A stretch of 64,000 nucleotides of DNA from Bacteriovoracaceae bacterium UBA6200 (GTDB taxonomy: Bacteria > Bdellovibrionota > Bacteriovoracia > Bacteriovoracales > Bacteriovoracaceae), in contig DISW01000003.1 in NCBI GenBank assembly GCA_002422605.1, positions 1 to 64,000 of the forward strand, in the 5' to 3' direction. Within the stretch, counting starts at the first letter, position 1; each line of letters begins with the position of its first letter. The position numbers were made by a program, and so were the translations under genes. The notes beneath the pieces are model-generated. The model had not been told where the DNA came from and ran no database searches. It worked only from the letters and a program-made list of their open reading frames with translations. Of the stretch, positions 42,608 to 51,412 are shown piece after piece.

Positions 42608-42985
42608 ATGGGTAACAAAATTTACGTTGGTAACTTACCTTTCTCAGCAACTAGCGACAGCCTGAACGAAATGTTCTCCAAGTTTGGAACAGTCGATTCA
42701 GCAAAAATCGTTATGGACAGAGACACTGGTCGTTCAAAAGGCTTCGGCTTTGTTGAAATGTCTTCTGGTGACGAAGCTGCTGCTGCTATTGAGAAATTAA
42801 ACGGTCAAGACATGGGTGGACGTTCACTCGTTGTTAACGAAGCTCGTCCAATGGAACCACGCACTGGCGGCGGCGGTTTCGGTGGCGGTCGTTCTGGCGG
42901 TGGAGACCGTGGCGGCCGTTCTGGCGGTTTCGGTGGTGGCCGTGGTGGCGATCGCGGTGGTGACCGTGGTGGAAACCGTTGGTAA
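42608..42985 (+). CDS. RRM RNA-binding protein, copy 2, RGG-rich tail
   Basis: The 125-residue protein has the same RRM as copy 1 (IYVGNLPFSATSD and RSKGFGFVEM). Its tail is longer and made of RGG, GGR and DRGG units, an intrinsically disordered RNA-binding extension. The leader is long and separate from copy 1. A strong terminator follows. The two proteins probably form a duplicated pair with different tail properties and expression. Confidence 0.93.
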   Translation: MGNKIYVGNLPFSATSDSLNEMFSKFGTVDSAKIVMDRDTGRSKGFGFVEMSSGDEAAAAIEKLNGQDMGGRSLVVNEARPMEPRTGGGGFGGGRSGGGDRGGRSGGFGGGRGGDRGGDRGGNRW

Positions 42986-43014
42986 TCCCAACTTTCAATT
43001 TTAATTGAAACGAA

Positions 43015-43041
43015 GGCCCTCGCAAGAGGGCCTTTTTTTTT
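43015..43041 (+). terminator. Strong intrinsic terminator after RRM copy 2
   Basis: GGCCCTC (43015-43021), GCAA loop and GAGGGCC (43026-43032), followed by an unbroken T tract of at least nine bases. A second inverted repeat (TTTCAATT-TT-AATTGAAA) precedes it. Confidence 0.92.
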
Positions 43042-43054
43042 GTAGCGTTCTTAT

Positions 43055-43948
43055 ATGATTAGTCAGGACCTTGCTCCACAGAAAGACTTCAATTGGTATG
43101 ACATAGAGGATCCCCGACGGGAAGACTTCGAAGTACTCGCAACCAAATTTAACATTCCGCAACTTCTGGTCTTCGACACAGAGAAACCAGAGCATTTACC
43201 TAAATACGAAACAACCAATGAAGTGCATTTTTTCATTCTGAGAAGTTTCGACGCTCACGCAGGCCTTAAAGGCACAACCATTCGCGGCTTAACCCGAAAG
43301 ATCACCTTGCTCATTAGTGAAAAACGTTTGATCACAATCCATGGAAGAAAGCTTGATTACTTGAAATATACGAATGCTGGATCTGTGCAAGATCAGGTCT
43401 ATCAAATAACTTTGGAAGTAATACAAAGTTATGAAACAGCTTTAAGTAAACTTCAGGATCAATATGCTCATTTTGAAAATGAGATTCTCTCTCGGAAACA
43501 GGCCCGCCTCGACACCAGAAGAATTTATCATTTCCGGAGGCAGTCTTTTGTTATTAAAAGAATTCTCTCCCAGGTTGAGGAAGCTCTTACTCTTTCCAGA
43601 GAATTTTGGAGAGAACATCCCTCTATGCTCCAGGATCTGAAAGAGAACTTGCATCTGATCTATTTTCAGTTAGAAGACATCTCCAATAACTTCGATCATC
43701 TCTTTCAACTTCACATTGCTCTTAATGATCAGCGGGCCAATGAAGTTATGAAAGTACTGACCGTTTTTTCATCAATCTTTCTTCCCCTCAATTTCTTAGC
43801 TTCATTTTACGGAATGAATTTTTCCATTTTGCCCGGTTTAAATTCATGGATGGCCCTCACCATTCTGGTAATTATCATGATAGCCTTTATTGTCGTTGGC
43901 ATTTGGTATTTTAAGAAAAAGGGTTGGTTCAATACCTACCTGGAGTGA
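43055..43948 (+). CDS. corA: CorA-family magnesium transporter
   Basis: The 297-residue protein has the CorA layout: a soluble N-terminal domain with a long helix (ALSKLQDQYAHFENEILSRKQ), then two C-terminal membrane helices with the selectivity motif GMN at 253-255 and a short basic tail. The pentamer carries Mg2+, Co2+ or Ni2+ across the inner membrane. It begins about 14 bases after the terminator of the RRM gene and is followed after two bases by an HD-domain gene, so these two are co-transcribed. Confidence 0.92.
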   Translation: MISQDLAPQKDFNWYDIEDPRREDFEVLATKFNIPQLLVFDTEKPEHLPKYETTNEVHFFILRSFDAHAGLKGTTIRGLTRKITLLISEKRLITIHGRKLDYLKYTNAGSVQDQVYQITLEVIQSYETALSKLQDQYAHFENEILSRKQARLDTRRIYHFRRQSFVIKRILSQVEEALTLSREFWREHPSMLQDLKENLHLIYFQLEDISNNFDHLFQLHIALNDQRANEVMKVLTVFSSIFLPLNFLASFYGMNFSILPGLNSWMALTILVIIMIAFIVVGIWYFKKKGWFNTYLE

Positions 43949-43950
43949 AA

Positions 43951-44574
43951 ATGGATCAGATTCAAAAACTTATTTCTCTGGTGAAGCCTTATTATCAGTC
44001 ACCAGATCCCGCTCATGACTGGGCCCACATTGGTCGAGTTGCAAAAACCGCCCAGGAATTATCCAAAGGACAGGACGTTGATCTGAAATGTGTTTTAGCA
44101 TCGGTCTACTGTCATGATTTAATCAATCTTCCTAAAGATCATCCGGACCGGAAAAAGGCTTCTACCCTTTCGGCAGAAGAAGCTCGCCCCCTGCTTTTAG
44201 AGGCGGGTTTTAATGAAGTAGAAATCACCATGATTTCCCAGGCGGTCATTGAACATAGTTTTTCCAAAGGATTAAAACCATCCTCTCTGACGGCCCGGAT
44301 TCTTCAGGATGCAGACCGGCTGGATGCTTTAGGTGCCATAGGAATTCTTCGATGTGCAGCGGTTAATACCCAGATGAAGTCTACCTTCTATGATCCCTTT
44401 GATCCTCTGGCCGAACAGCGGGAACTGAATGATTCGAAATTTATGCTGGATCACTATTACGTAAAGCTTTTTAAATTACCTGAACTCATGAATACCTCTA
44501 AAGGCCAGGAACTCGCCAGGACTCGGGTGGAGTTTATGAAGGATTTTATTAAGCAGCTTCTTTCAGAACGATGA
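43951..44574 (+). CDS. HD-domain phosphohydrolase
   Basis: From the ATG at 43951 the protein has 207 residues. The metal-binding residues are H22/H26 in PAHDWAHIGRV, the HD pair at 55-56 in VYCHDLINL, and a later QDADRLDALGAIG block, as in the YedJ/PA0124-type HD family. It probably cleaves a nucleotide or phosphate ester. It follows corA with two bases between, and its 3' end overlaps the convergent MFS gene by 26 bases. Confidence 0.87.
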   Translation: MDQIQKLISLVKPYYQSPDPAHDWAHIGRVAKTAQELSKGQDVDLKCVLASVYCHDLINLPKDHPDRKKASTLSAEEARPLLLEAGFNEVEITMISQAVIEHSFSKGLKPSSLTARILQDADRLDALGAIGILRCAAVNTQMKSTFYDPFDPLAEQRELNDSKFMLDHYYVKLFKLPELMNTSKGQELARTRVEFMKDFIKQLLSER

Positions 44575-45799
44575 TTTCTTCTTCCACCTGAGGAGCGGAA
44601 TCTTTTTTAAAGTAGTAGTAATAAAGGGCGACTGCTAAACCGTAACAAGCTCCCGAAATATAGAAAGTGGGACCAAAAGAGTATTTCTCAATCAGCATCC
44701 CTCCGAGACGAGTACTGGCAGTATAAACCAGATGATAAAAGAATAAGATGACCGCCGAAGCAAACACACATTCTTTCTCCCTGACTCTTTCCATCTCAAA
44801 CATACTGGTTATGGGGCTCGACATATTCATGAGCATTCCGCGCATAAAAAAGCAGCTTAACACGAGCGAAATATTTCCCGTCAGCCCCATTCCCACCATA
44901 AAGGGGATTGAGAATAACGAAGTCAGAAGAATGAACCGAAGATGGGTCGTTTTCTTAATAAGAACCGGAGTTATAAAGACGCCGACAAAAATAAAAAACT
45001 GCAGCAAAGCATAAGCGACTCCGATCATTTGAGTCGATAGATGAAAACTTTCTTTAAGATAAAGATTAATAAAAGGAACTGTCAGCCCTCCTCCGAAAGC
45101 AAAGCAAAGCTTAGGGAGAATAAGTTTTGAGAGGATCTTCCAGTCCTTCTCTTTTAGGCCCTCAAAAAGTCGTTTTTTGACTTTAGGAATGGGAACCCGT
45201 TTGATTTTTATAAAAAGTAAATTCGAAAGGAGCACTGTGCTCAGAGCAATCATGATTGCGTAACGGAAGCCTTCAATCTTACTTAGTCCTGGAACGACAT
45301 AATGGACGAACTCCGGAAAGAAGCCGCCAATAAAGTAGCCCACCATGAGAGCTGCCATATTTAAAGCAGAGTTCAGACTGAAAAGATAAACCCTCTCATC
45401 CGGTCTGGAGTTTCGCATGTAAAAGGGTGACACAGAAATATTGAACAGCGCCTGGAACATGCTCGCAAGAAGCCCGAAAGCAAAGAGCGAAGCTTCATCG
45501 ATAAAAAAACTCTGGGTGAAATAAAATACAGAAGAACACAGAAGCCCGGTCACAACCAGATGCTTCATATGGAATTTTTCAACGATTAAGGCCGCAGGAA
45601 TGGCCATCATAGCAATTCCTAATGAGGTCGTGGAAATCATTGTCCCAATGGCCGATTCTCCATAACCCAATTCCTTCAAATACAGACTGAAGAGCAAAGC
45701 GTAAATGGAAAGACCCATTCCTTGAATGGCATTCCCAATCAAGAAGACTTTGACGTTAGTTGAAAGTTGTTGGAAGTGTGTGAGATAGGCCCTGACCAT
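44549..45799 (-). CDS. MFS transporter
   Basis: The 416-residue protein has about twelve membrane helices. The first half contains the GYGESAIGTMISTTSLGIAMM region and the second half the GVAYALLQFFIFVGVFITP region. The central loop is basic (KRVPIPKVKKRLF). It resembles sugar- or drug-efflux MFS proteins, with the substrate unknown. A long inverted repeat lies 14-36 bases upstream of its start. Confidence 0.87.
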   Translation of the reverse strand: MVRAYLTHFQQLSTNVKVFLIGNAIQGMGLSIYALLFSLYLKELGYGESAIGTMISTTSLGIAMMAIPAALIVEKFHMKHLVVTGLLCSSVFYFTQSFFIDEASLFAFGLLASMFQALFNISVSPFYMRNSRPDERVYLFSLNSALNMAALMVGYFIGGFFPEFVHYVVPGLSKIEGFRYAIMIALSTVLLSNLLFIKIKRVPIPKVKKRLFEGLKEKDWKILSKLILPKLCFAFGGGLTVPFINLYLKESFHLSTQMIGVAYALLQFFIFVGVFITPVLIKKTTHLRFILLTSLFSIPFMVGMGLTGNISLVLSCFFMRGMLMNMSSPITSMFEMERVREKECVFASAVILFFYHLVYTASTRLGGMLIEKYSFGPTFYISGACYGLAVALYYYYFKKDSAPQVEEEIIVLKEAA

Positions 45800-45812
45800 G
45801 CCTTCATACTAG

Positions 45813-45835
45813 CTCTTATTTGGACCCAATAAGAG
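45813..45835. promoter_or_regulatory. Inverted repeat upstream of the MFS gene
   Basis: CTCTTATT at 45813-45820 is inverted as AATAAGAG at 45828-45835, and the seven central bases are nearly symmetrical too. It lies between divergent MFS and propeller-protein genes and so could be an operator for one or both, or a leader hairpin of the MFS transcript. Confidence 0.4.
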
Positions 45836-45937
45836 TCGGCATTACTTGCTTACTGCCGCGAGTCAAATAAATTTGTTTGATATACCAAACATCGAAATAT
45901 ATGATTGGCCGACTTTAATTCGAAGGAGATCACTATT

Positions 45938-47785
45938 ATGAAGCTTTTTGCACTTTTAGGTCTACTCGCCTCGACCCCTACTCTAGCAGATTTTGTTTAT
46001 ATGAAAGAGGATGCTCAGGGTAAGTCGGTCCAATTACAAAGTTTAAATGGTTCGGCCACAACCATAAACAACCAGGCCTCTAAACTGTGGGCCTTTTATC
46101 CGGACGTCACCCCAGATGGGAAAGAATTTGTTTTCACCGAAGGCGAAGGTCCCCAGAATCTTCACCTGGCCTATGTGAATAAAAAACAGAACCTGACTCA
46201 AAAATTCACTCTCCAAGAACCAGGAATGCTTTTGCATCCGAAGTTCTCAAAGAATGGGCGTTTTATTTTCTATTCTGCCCCAGGACCTCAAGGCAAAAAT
46301 ACGATCTTCTTTTTTGAAAGAGAAGCTCTCATCACTGCCCAGGGAACTGGCCTTCAGGAATACTCTCTAAATGGCGCTAAAATGCTTGCCCCGGAAGATG
46401 AAGCCTACTTCCCTCGTCCATCTTCTGATGGAAACTTTGTGGTTTATCAAAGAAACATCAATGGTAAAAAAGAAGTGGTCTTATTTGACCGCGTGGAAAA
46501 TACTAAAAAAGTTTTAACCGAAGGTATGTCCCCTGCTCTTTCTTTCGATGAAAGATTGATTGCTTTTACTTCCAAGAGAGATGGTAACTGGAACGTTTAT
46601 ACCCTCGATCGTGTGAGCGGCGAAATCAAGCAGATGACAACAGACGCTCACGATGAAATGGCCCCGACTTTCATGCCGGATAACACTCTGGTATTCGCTT
46701 CTAATAAGAGCGGTCACTTTCGTCTTTTTAAACTTGAGAATTCAAAATGGGTCTCCCTGGTAGATGTGGCCGATGATGCCAAGGTGGATTTCTATTCGCC
46801 AAACTTCTCCGGAGAAACTGATTACAAACAAAAAGAACTTCCTTCTTTCATTGGAAATGCACGTTCTTCATTCGGAACTGTTTCTCATGAAGGGAAGATC
46901 TACATGGCCGGGGGCCACCAGGGTGCTGAACATACTTATCCACCAGAATCATTCTCAGATCTCTTTATCGTTTTTGATACTGAGACAAACAAATGGTCGG
47001 AGCTGGCCCCAAGACCTCATCTGGCCCATGGTTATCAGCTGGCGGCTTACGGCAATTACATCTATGCTTTTGGTGGCTTCGCTTATTCTGCGGAACATAA
47101 GCCTCGTTGGAAGTCCCTGGCTTTCATTGACCGCTACGATATTAAGCTCAACAAATGGGAAACGATTGGCGCTTTGAATGCTCCCCGTTCATCTAACGTA
47201 GCAGTCAGAATCGAAGATAAAATTTATATCGCCGGCGGATGGGACAGTACTCCTAAGTTCTATAATGACCCAGATGGCACTTTCCACGACTCCATTGAGG
47301 TCTTCGATCTAAAAACTGAAACCATCACCATGGCCCCTTATAAGCTTCCTCTTAAGCGTCGTGCCTTAACAGGCATTGAGTATCAGGGGAAATTCGTTCT
47401 GGTTGGAGGAATTAGCGAAGGAGCTTCGCACTTCGATCTTCTGGATAAAGTCACAGCGATTGATCCTAAAGACGGCTCAATTACTGAAATGCAGCCCCTC
47501 CCGTTTGCAACCTTTGCACCTGCTGCAGAAATTTTAAATAATGAACTTATGGTTTTTGGTGGAATGTATAAAACAGGTCCAATGAACTATGAGTATGTCT
47601 CACACATCTACTCTCTTGATCTTAAGGGAAAGGACTGGAGACATACTGGACGCTACCTAAAAGAAACCAAAGGCTTCTCACAAGTATTCCGGGTTGATGA
47701 TAAGACTTTGGGAGTACTCGGTGGCCACCACTACAGTCAAGGCATGGATACGCCAGTCAGTACTTTCGAAACAATCACGAAATAA
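45938..47785 (+). CDS. Secreted double propeller: TolB/PD40-like plus kelch
   Basis: From the ATG at 45938, preceded by AAGGAG, the protein has 615 residues and a signal peptide (ending PTLA). Residues about 40-290 hold PD40-type blades (FYPDVTPDGKEFVFTEG, ARPSSDGNFVVYQ-like, AFTSKRDGNWNVY). From about 300 the blades become kelch-like (GKIYMAGGHQ, NYIYAFGGFA, KIYIAGGW, LMVFGGMY). It is probably a periplasmic or surface protein-binding platform. The join of two different propeller types in one chain is distinctive. Confidence 0.82.
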   Translation: MKLFALLGLLASTPTLADFVYMKEDAQGKSVQLQSLNGSATTINNQASKLWAFYPDVTPDGKEFVFTEGEGPQNLHLAYVNKKQNLTQKFTLQEPGMLLHPKFSKNGRFIFYSAPGPQGKNTIFFFEREALITAQGTGLQEYSLNGAKMLAPEDEAYFPRPSSDGNFVVYQRNINGKKEVVLFDRVENTKKVLTEGMSPALSFDERLIAFTSKRDGNWNVYTLDRVSGEIKQMTTDAHDEMAPTFMPDNTLVFASNKSGHFRLFKLENSKWVSLVDVADDAKVDFYSPNFSGETDYKQKELPSFIGNARSSFGTVSHEGKIYMAGGHQGAEHTYPPESFSDLFIVFDTETNKWSELAPRPHLAHGYQLAAYGNYIYAFGGFAYSAEHKPRWKSLAFIDRYDIKLNKWETIGALNAPRSSNVAVRIEDKIYIAGGWDSTPKFYNDPDGTFHDSIEVFDLKTETITMAPYKLPLKRRALTGIEYQGKFVLVGGISEGASHFDLLDKVTAIDPKDGSITEMQPLPFATFAPAAEILNNELMVFGGMYKTGPMNYEYVSHIYSLDLKGKDWRHTGRYLKETKGFSQVFRVDDKTLGVLGGHHYSQGMDTPVSTFETITK

Positions 47786-47792
47786 AAAAAAG

Positions 47793-47819
47793 GCCCGGCA
47801 AATGCCGGGCTTGTTTTTG
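47793..47819. terminator. Bidirectional intrinsic terminator
   Basis: GCCCGGC (47793-47799) with GCCGGGC (47804-47810), flanked by A-rich DNA on the left and T-rich DNA on the right. It serves both the propeller gene and the convergent secreted-protein gene that ends at 47820. Confidence 0.88.
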
Positions 47820-48434
47820 TTATTTACGAAGAGCAAAAGGCATTCGAGTCAGAGGATTAATGGCAGCTGATACAGGTGAAATAGGAAGATTCTCTCCATT
47901 GGCCGTTAACCAAATATTTACCTGAATAAAGGCATTCTTATAAAAAAAATCAACGTATTGTTGCTCCAGAGTTCGGATCAACTGAGAGAAGTCAGGTGAT
48001 GTATTTCCATCCTGATATCGTTCACTGGTTTCATAGGTAAAAGCAATCGGACGTGAGAATTGTCCGGCCCATCCAATAGAATAATTTTTATCAGTAAAGA
48101 CTAACTTCAAATCACTTCGGCATTCTTTAGTGGGCTTAAACATGCCTGAAACTTTCAGTGATCTTTTAGCAGGTAGGTTAAACGTATAGCGAATTTCTCC
48201 GCCGACATTTTCCTGAGCTTGTCTAAGTTCATAAACCTTCGTCTCTGAATGGTATTCGGCCGAGTCTCCAATCACCAATTTTTCATAACGACAGCTTTGA
48301 ACAACTTCAGCCTGAACTTCAAAGCGATTCTCCGGGGACCTGAATTCAAATGAAAATGGTTCCACTGTTGTGGATGCTGCCCATAAAATTTGAGGAGAGA
48401 AGACAAGACTTAAGATTACTAGTGTTTTTTTCAT
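47820..48434 (-). CDS. Secreted protein, unknown function
   Basis: The 204-residue product has a signal peptide (ending QILWA). The mature sequence is beta-strand-rich with two cysteines (SCRYEKLV and KECRSDLK) that could bridge. A FELRQAQENVGGEIRY-like stretch follows. No family recognised. It lies 40 bases downstream of the asparagine synthetase gene on the same strand, with no strong terminator between. Confidence 0.58.
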   Translation of the reverse strand: MKKTLVILSLVFSPQILWAASTTVEPFSFEFRSPENRFEVQAEVVQSCRYEKLVIGDSAEYHSETKVYELRQAQENVGGEIRYTFNLPAKRSLKVSGMFKPTKECRSDLKLVFTDKNYSIGWAGQFSRPIAFTYETSERYQDGNTSPDFSQLIRTLEQQYVDFFYKNAFIQVNIWLTANGENLPISPVSAAINPLTRMPFALRK

Positions 48435-48474
48435 AGTAATCTTCTATCCAAAAAACGGCTTTATGGAAAACTTT

Positions 48475-50070
48475 TTAAGCTCCAGATTTCCCATAATTAG
48501 GAAGCACACGGGCAGAAGGATCACTGACATCACAGTTGGACCACTCTTTATTTGGCATCCAGAAATCTTTAATTGTATGGGACTGGCCTTTAAAATGCTT
48601 TTCAAAGATATCCCGATACAGAAGAGACTCTTTTGTAAACGGCGTTCCATAAGAGTATTTCTCTTTGGCCTTTTTTACATCTTCCTCACTGTATAATGAC
48701 TCGGCATATTCTTTTAAATAATCCACCATAGAGTGACCTACGGCATCTGAGAAAGCAGCTTTCTCACGCCATAAGATTTCATCCGGGATAAAGTTCGTGC
48801 CATCAAAAGCTTTTCTAAGAAGCCACTTCCCCATTCCAGTGGTGTTCATTTTGAATTCAGGATGGATTTCCATCACTGTTTTTACAAAATCCAGATCACC
48901 AAATGGAACACGGGCCTCAAGAGAATTGGCCGCGATACAACGATCGGCCCTTAAGACGTCATACATGTAAAGTTCATCCACTCTCTTTTTTGATTCCTGC
49001 TGGAAAGCTTCCGGAGAAGGAGCAAAGTCAGTGTACTTGTAACCAAAAAGTTCATCGGAAATTTCTCCCGTCAGAACAACTTTAATAGAAGTCTTTTCGC
49101 GAATGTACTTACAAACCAGATACATCCCAATAGAAGCCCGAATTGTTGTGATATCCCAGGACTCGAGATACCAGATAAGCTTATCTAAGACACCAAGTGT
49201 ATCTTGTTTATTAAAATAGACTTCGTGATGATTTGTTTTTAAGTGCTCAGCTACAACTTTGGCATAACCGATGTCGATGGGATTATGGTCAAGCCCAACC
49301 GAAAAAGTCGTTATGGGCTTTTTCAGGATGTCATGGGCAATACCGCAAACAAGACTTGAATCCAATCCGCCCGAAAGCAAAAAGCCAACCGGCACATCGG
49401 CGACTAAACGTTTCCTCACCCCTTCAATAAGCTTCTCACGAATATCTGTCAGGTGCTTTTCTAAGTCTTTCGGCGCATACTGAACGACTGTCGTGATGTC
49501 TTTATACTGAATAAATTTTTCGCCATCGTAGTAATGTCCAGGAGGAAAAGCTTCAACCTTCTTACAAAAAGGTGTCAGTACTTTCATCTCGGAAGCGAAC
49601 ATGATTTTATGATCAGATGTATAACCGTAGAAGAGAGGTCTGATTCCTATCGGATCACGGCCTGCGAGAAGTTTTTTCTTCGTTGCATCCCAAACTACCA
49701 GTGCAAATTCCGCGTCTAAATTCTCGCACATTTTTCCAATACCAAGCTCTCGGTACATCGGAACTAATACTTCACAATCAGAATGCGATTTGAACGGGTA
49801 AGAAGCTTGATAGTCATGCTTGAGAGTTTCGTAATTGTAAATTTCGCCATTACAAATAACGATATTATCCGTTGCTTCATCGAAGAATGGTTGGTGACCT
49901 TTTTGAGTGGGATCCATAATCGCCAGGCGGTGAAAGCACATAGTGGCTTCGGCTTTGGCTGTCTTAACCACTTCCGTATCATCCGGTCCTCGGTGAGTTA
50001 GCTTTTTGAAAGTTAATTCAAAATCTGGAAGTAGGTCCACGTCTCCAAAATAGGCGAGTAATCCGCACAT
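48475..50070 (-). CDS. asnB: Asparagine synthetase, glutamine-hydrolysing
   Basis: From the ATG at 50070 the mature protein starts with Met-Cys-Gly, placing the glutaminase nucleophile at residue 2 after Met removal. The class-II glutaminase block (CNGEIYNYETLK) and the synthetase PP-loop motif (LLSGGLDSSLV) are present, with the later LTGEISDELFGYKYTDFAP block. Total length is about 531 residues, normal for AsnB. It makes asparagine from aspartate, glutamine and ATP. Three extra codons upstream (MKF) are ignored because they would mask the catalytic Cys. Confidence 0.95.
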   Translation of the reverse strand: MCGLLAYFGDVDLLPDFELTFKKLTHRGPDDTEVVKTAKAEATMCFHRLAIMDPTQKGHQPFFDEATDNIVICNGEIYNYETLKHDYQASYPFKSHSDCEVLVPMYRELGIGKMCENLDAEFALVVWDATKKKLLAGRDPIGIRPLFYGYTSDHKIMFASEMKVLTPFCKKVEAFPPGHYYDGEKFIQYKDITTVVQYAPKDLEKHLTDIREKLIEGVRKRLVADVPVGFLLSGGLDSSLVCGIAHDILKKPITTFSVGLDHNPIDIGYAKVVAEHLKTNHHEVYFNKQDTLGVLDKLIWYLESWDITTIRASIGMYLVCKYIREKTSIKVVLTGEISDELFGYKYTDFAPSPEAFQQESKKRVDELYMYDVLRADRCIAANSLEARVPFGDLDFVKTVMEIHPEFKMNTTGMGKWLLRKAFDGTNFIPDEILWREKAAFSDAVGHSMVDYLKEYAESLYSEEDVKKAKEKYSYGTPFTKESLLYRDIFEKHFKGQSHTIKDFWMPNKEWSNCDVSDPSARVLPNYGKSGA

Positions 50071-50184
50071 AAATTTCATCCTGAAGTACGGAGGAAGAAA
50101 ATCCGCACTTTAATAATCATACCCTTTTAAAAAGGTGACCTGTGAGGGGGTGAATTTTGCCGACTATAGAGTTATGATGAGTAA

Positions 50185-50994
50185 ATGGACTTAAGTATTG
50201 AAGGTTATAAGAAGATAGTCATTTTAACGGGAGCTGGAATTTCGGCAGAATCTGGAATCATGACCTTTCGCGACTCAGGCGGACTATGGGAAAAACATCG
50301 TACTGAGGATGTTGCCACCCCTGAAGCTTTTCAAAAAGACCCTCAATTAGTTTGGCGCTTTTACTCCATGAGACGTCTGCAGGCCGCCCAGGCCCACCCT
50401 AATCGCGCCCATGCTGCTCTGGTAAAATTTGCTCAAACCACCAAGTCCCATGTCCAACTAATTACTCAAAATGTAGATACCCTTCATGACCGTGCAGATC
50501 CAGAAGAAATTCTTCCTCCTATTTGCATGCATGGCTCGCTTAATCAGTCCCGCTGCACCCATTGTGAGATGGTCTATTTCGATGACTATGCTTATTTTGA
50601 TTTAAAAGGGGACTATGCCCCTCAATCGACTATTCTTTGCAATGCGGGGGAGAAGTCGAGGATGAATTATCTTCACCACTATAAGCTCGAGTATCAAAAC
50701 TTTCTGCCTCTTTCACCTTGTTGCCGGGCCCCCATTCGTCCTCATATCGTTTGGTTTGGAGAAATCCCTCTGCATATGGGAAAAATTGATAAAGCTTTGA
50801 AGGAAGCAGATCTTTTTGTGAGTATTGGGACCAGTGGAACGGTTTATCCGGCGGCTGGTTTTTTACAAACGGCCAAAAGAAATGGAGCATTTACTGTTTG
50901 CCTTAATAAAGAAGAAATTCCTCATACCGATTGGATTGATGAGTTTATTCAAGGCCCGGCAACTTCAACAGTGGCGGATTTTTTTAGGATCTGA
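50185..50994 (+). CDS. cobB: Sirtuin-type NAD-dependent protein deacylase
   Basis: The 269-residue protein has the NAD-binding GAGISAESGI, the TQNVDTLHDRA block and the catalytic H116. Y60 and R63 (FYSMRR) form the Y-x-x-R pair linked to succinyl/malonyl removal in SIRT5-like enzymes. The zinc module is odd: C124 and C127 are normal, but the second pair is adjacent (C179-C180), with an extra C152 in a long insert. It acts in the cytosol on acyl-lysine. Its 3' end overlaps the convergent gene by 11 bases. Confidence 0.92.
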   Translation: MDLSIEGYKKIVILTGAGISAESGIMTFRDSGGLWEKHRTEDVATPEAFQKDPQLVWRFYSMRRLQAAQAHPNRAHAALVKFAQTTKSHVQLITQNVDTLHDRADPEEILPPICMHGSLNQSRCTHCEMVYFDDYAYFDLKGDYAPQSTILCNAGEKSRMNYLHHYKLEYQNFLPLSPCCRAPIRPHIVWFGEIPLHMGKIDKALKEADLFVSIGTSGTVYPAAGFLQTAKRNGAFTVCLNKEEIPHTDWIDEFIQGPATSTVADFFRI

Positions 50995-51298
50995 TCTTAA
51001 AACGTTTGAGTTCTTCCTGAGCTAGCATTTTGGCTTTTATACGGGCTTCTTGTAAAAAACGCGGCTGATGGGCGGGCATTTCGACTTCAATAAACTTACC
51101 AACAAATTCTTTTTTCCAAACATTCATCACTTTGATTTTCACGTAGTAAGTGTGTTTATGGGACTGATAACCGTATTCTTCCAGGGCCACAAACTGGCCT
51201 TTAGGGGAAGAACCCAAAGTATCTATCACTTGCTTAGGGGCAGCCCAGGTTGTCGCTGAAAAAGCTAATACCGTCAGGACTAAGAATAATTTGTTCAT
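50984..51298 (-). CDS. Small secreted protein, unknown
   Basis: The 104-residue product has a signal peptide (ending ATTWA). The mature part has a VALEEYGYQSHKHTYYVKIKV stretch, suggesting a short beta-rich domain, and a basic C-terminus (AQEELKRFKIRS). No cysteines in the mature part and no family recognised. It ends within the sirtuin coding region. Confidence 0.58.
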   Translation of the reverse strand: MNKLFLVLTVLAFSATTWAAPKQVIDTLGSSPKGQFVALEEYGYQSHKHTYYVKIKVMNVWKKEFVGKFIEVEMPAHQPRFLQEARIKAKMLAQEELKRFKIRS

Positions 51299-51412
51299 GT
51301 CTTACCTCAAGCTTGATAGGAGCAAGCTTAAGGCCAAACGAAAGACTTAAAATTAAGAGCTTAGAGAGGGAAAATGTCCCTTATTCGAGAAGGTGTCTAT
51401 TATTTGGTCATT

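Noticed and set aside
50071..50079. Three extra codons at the start of asnB
   Set aside because: They would bury the catalytic cysteine, which must follow the initiator methionine.
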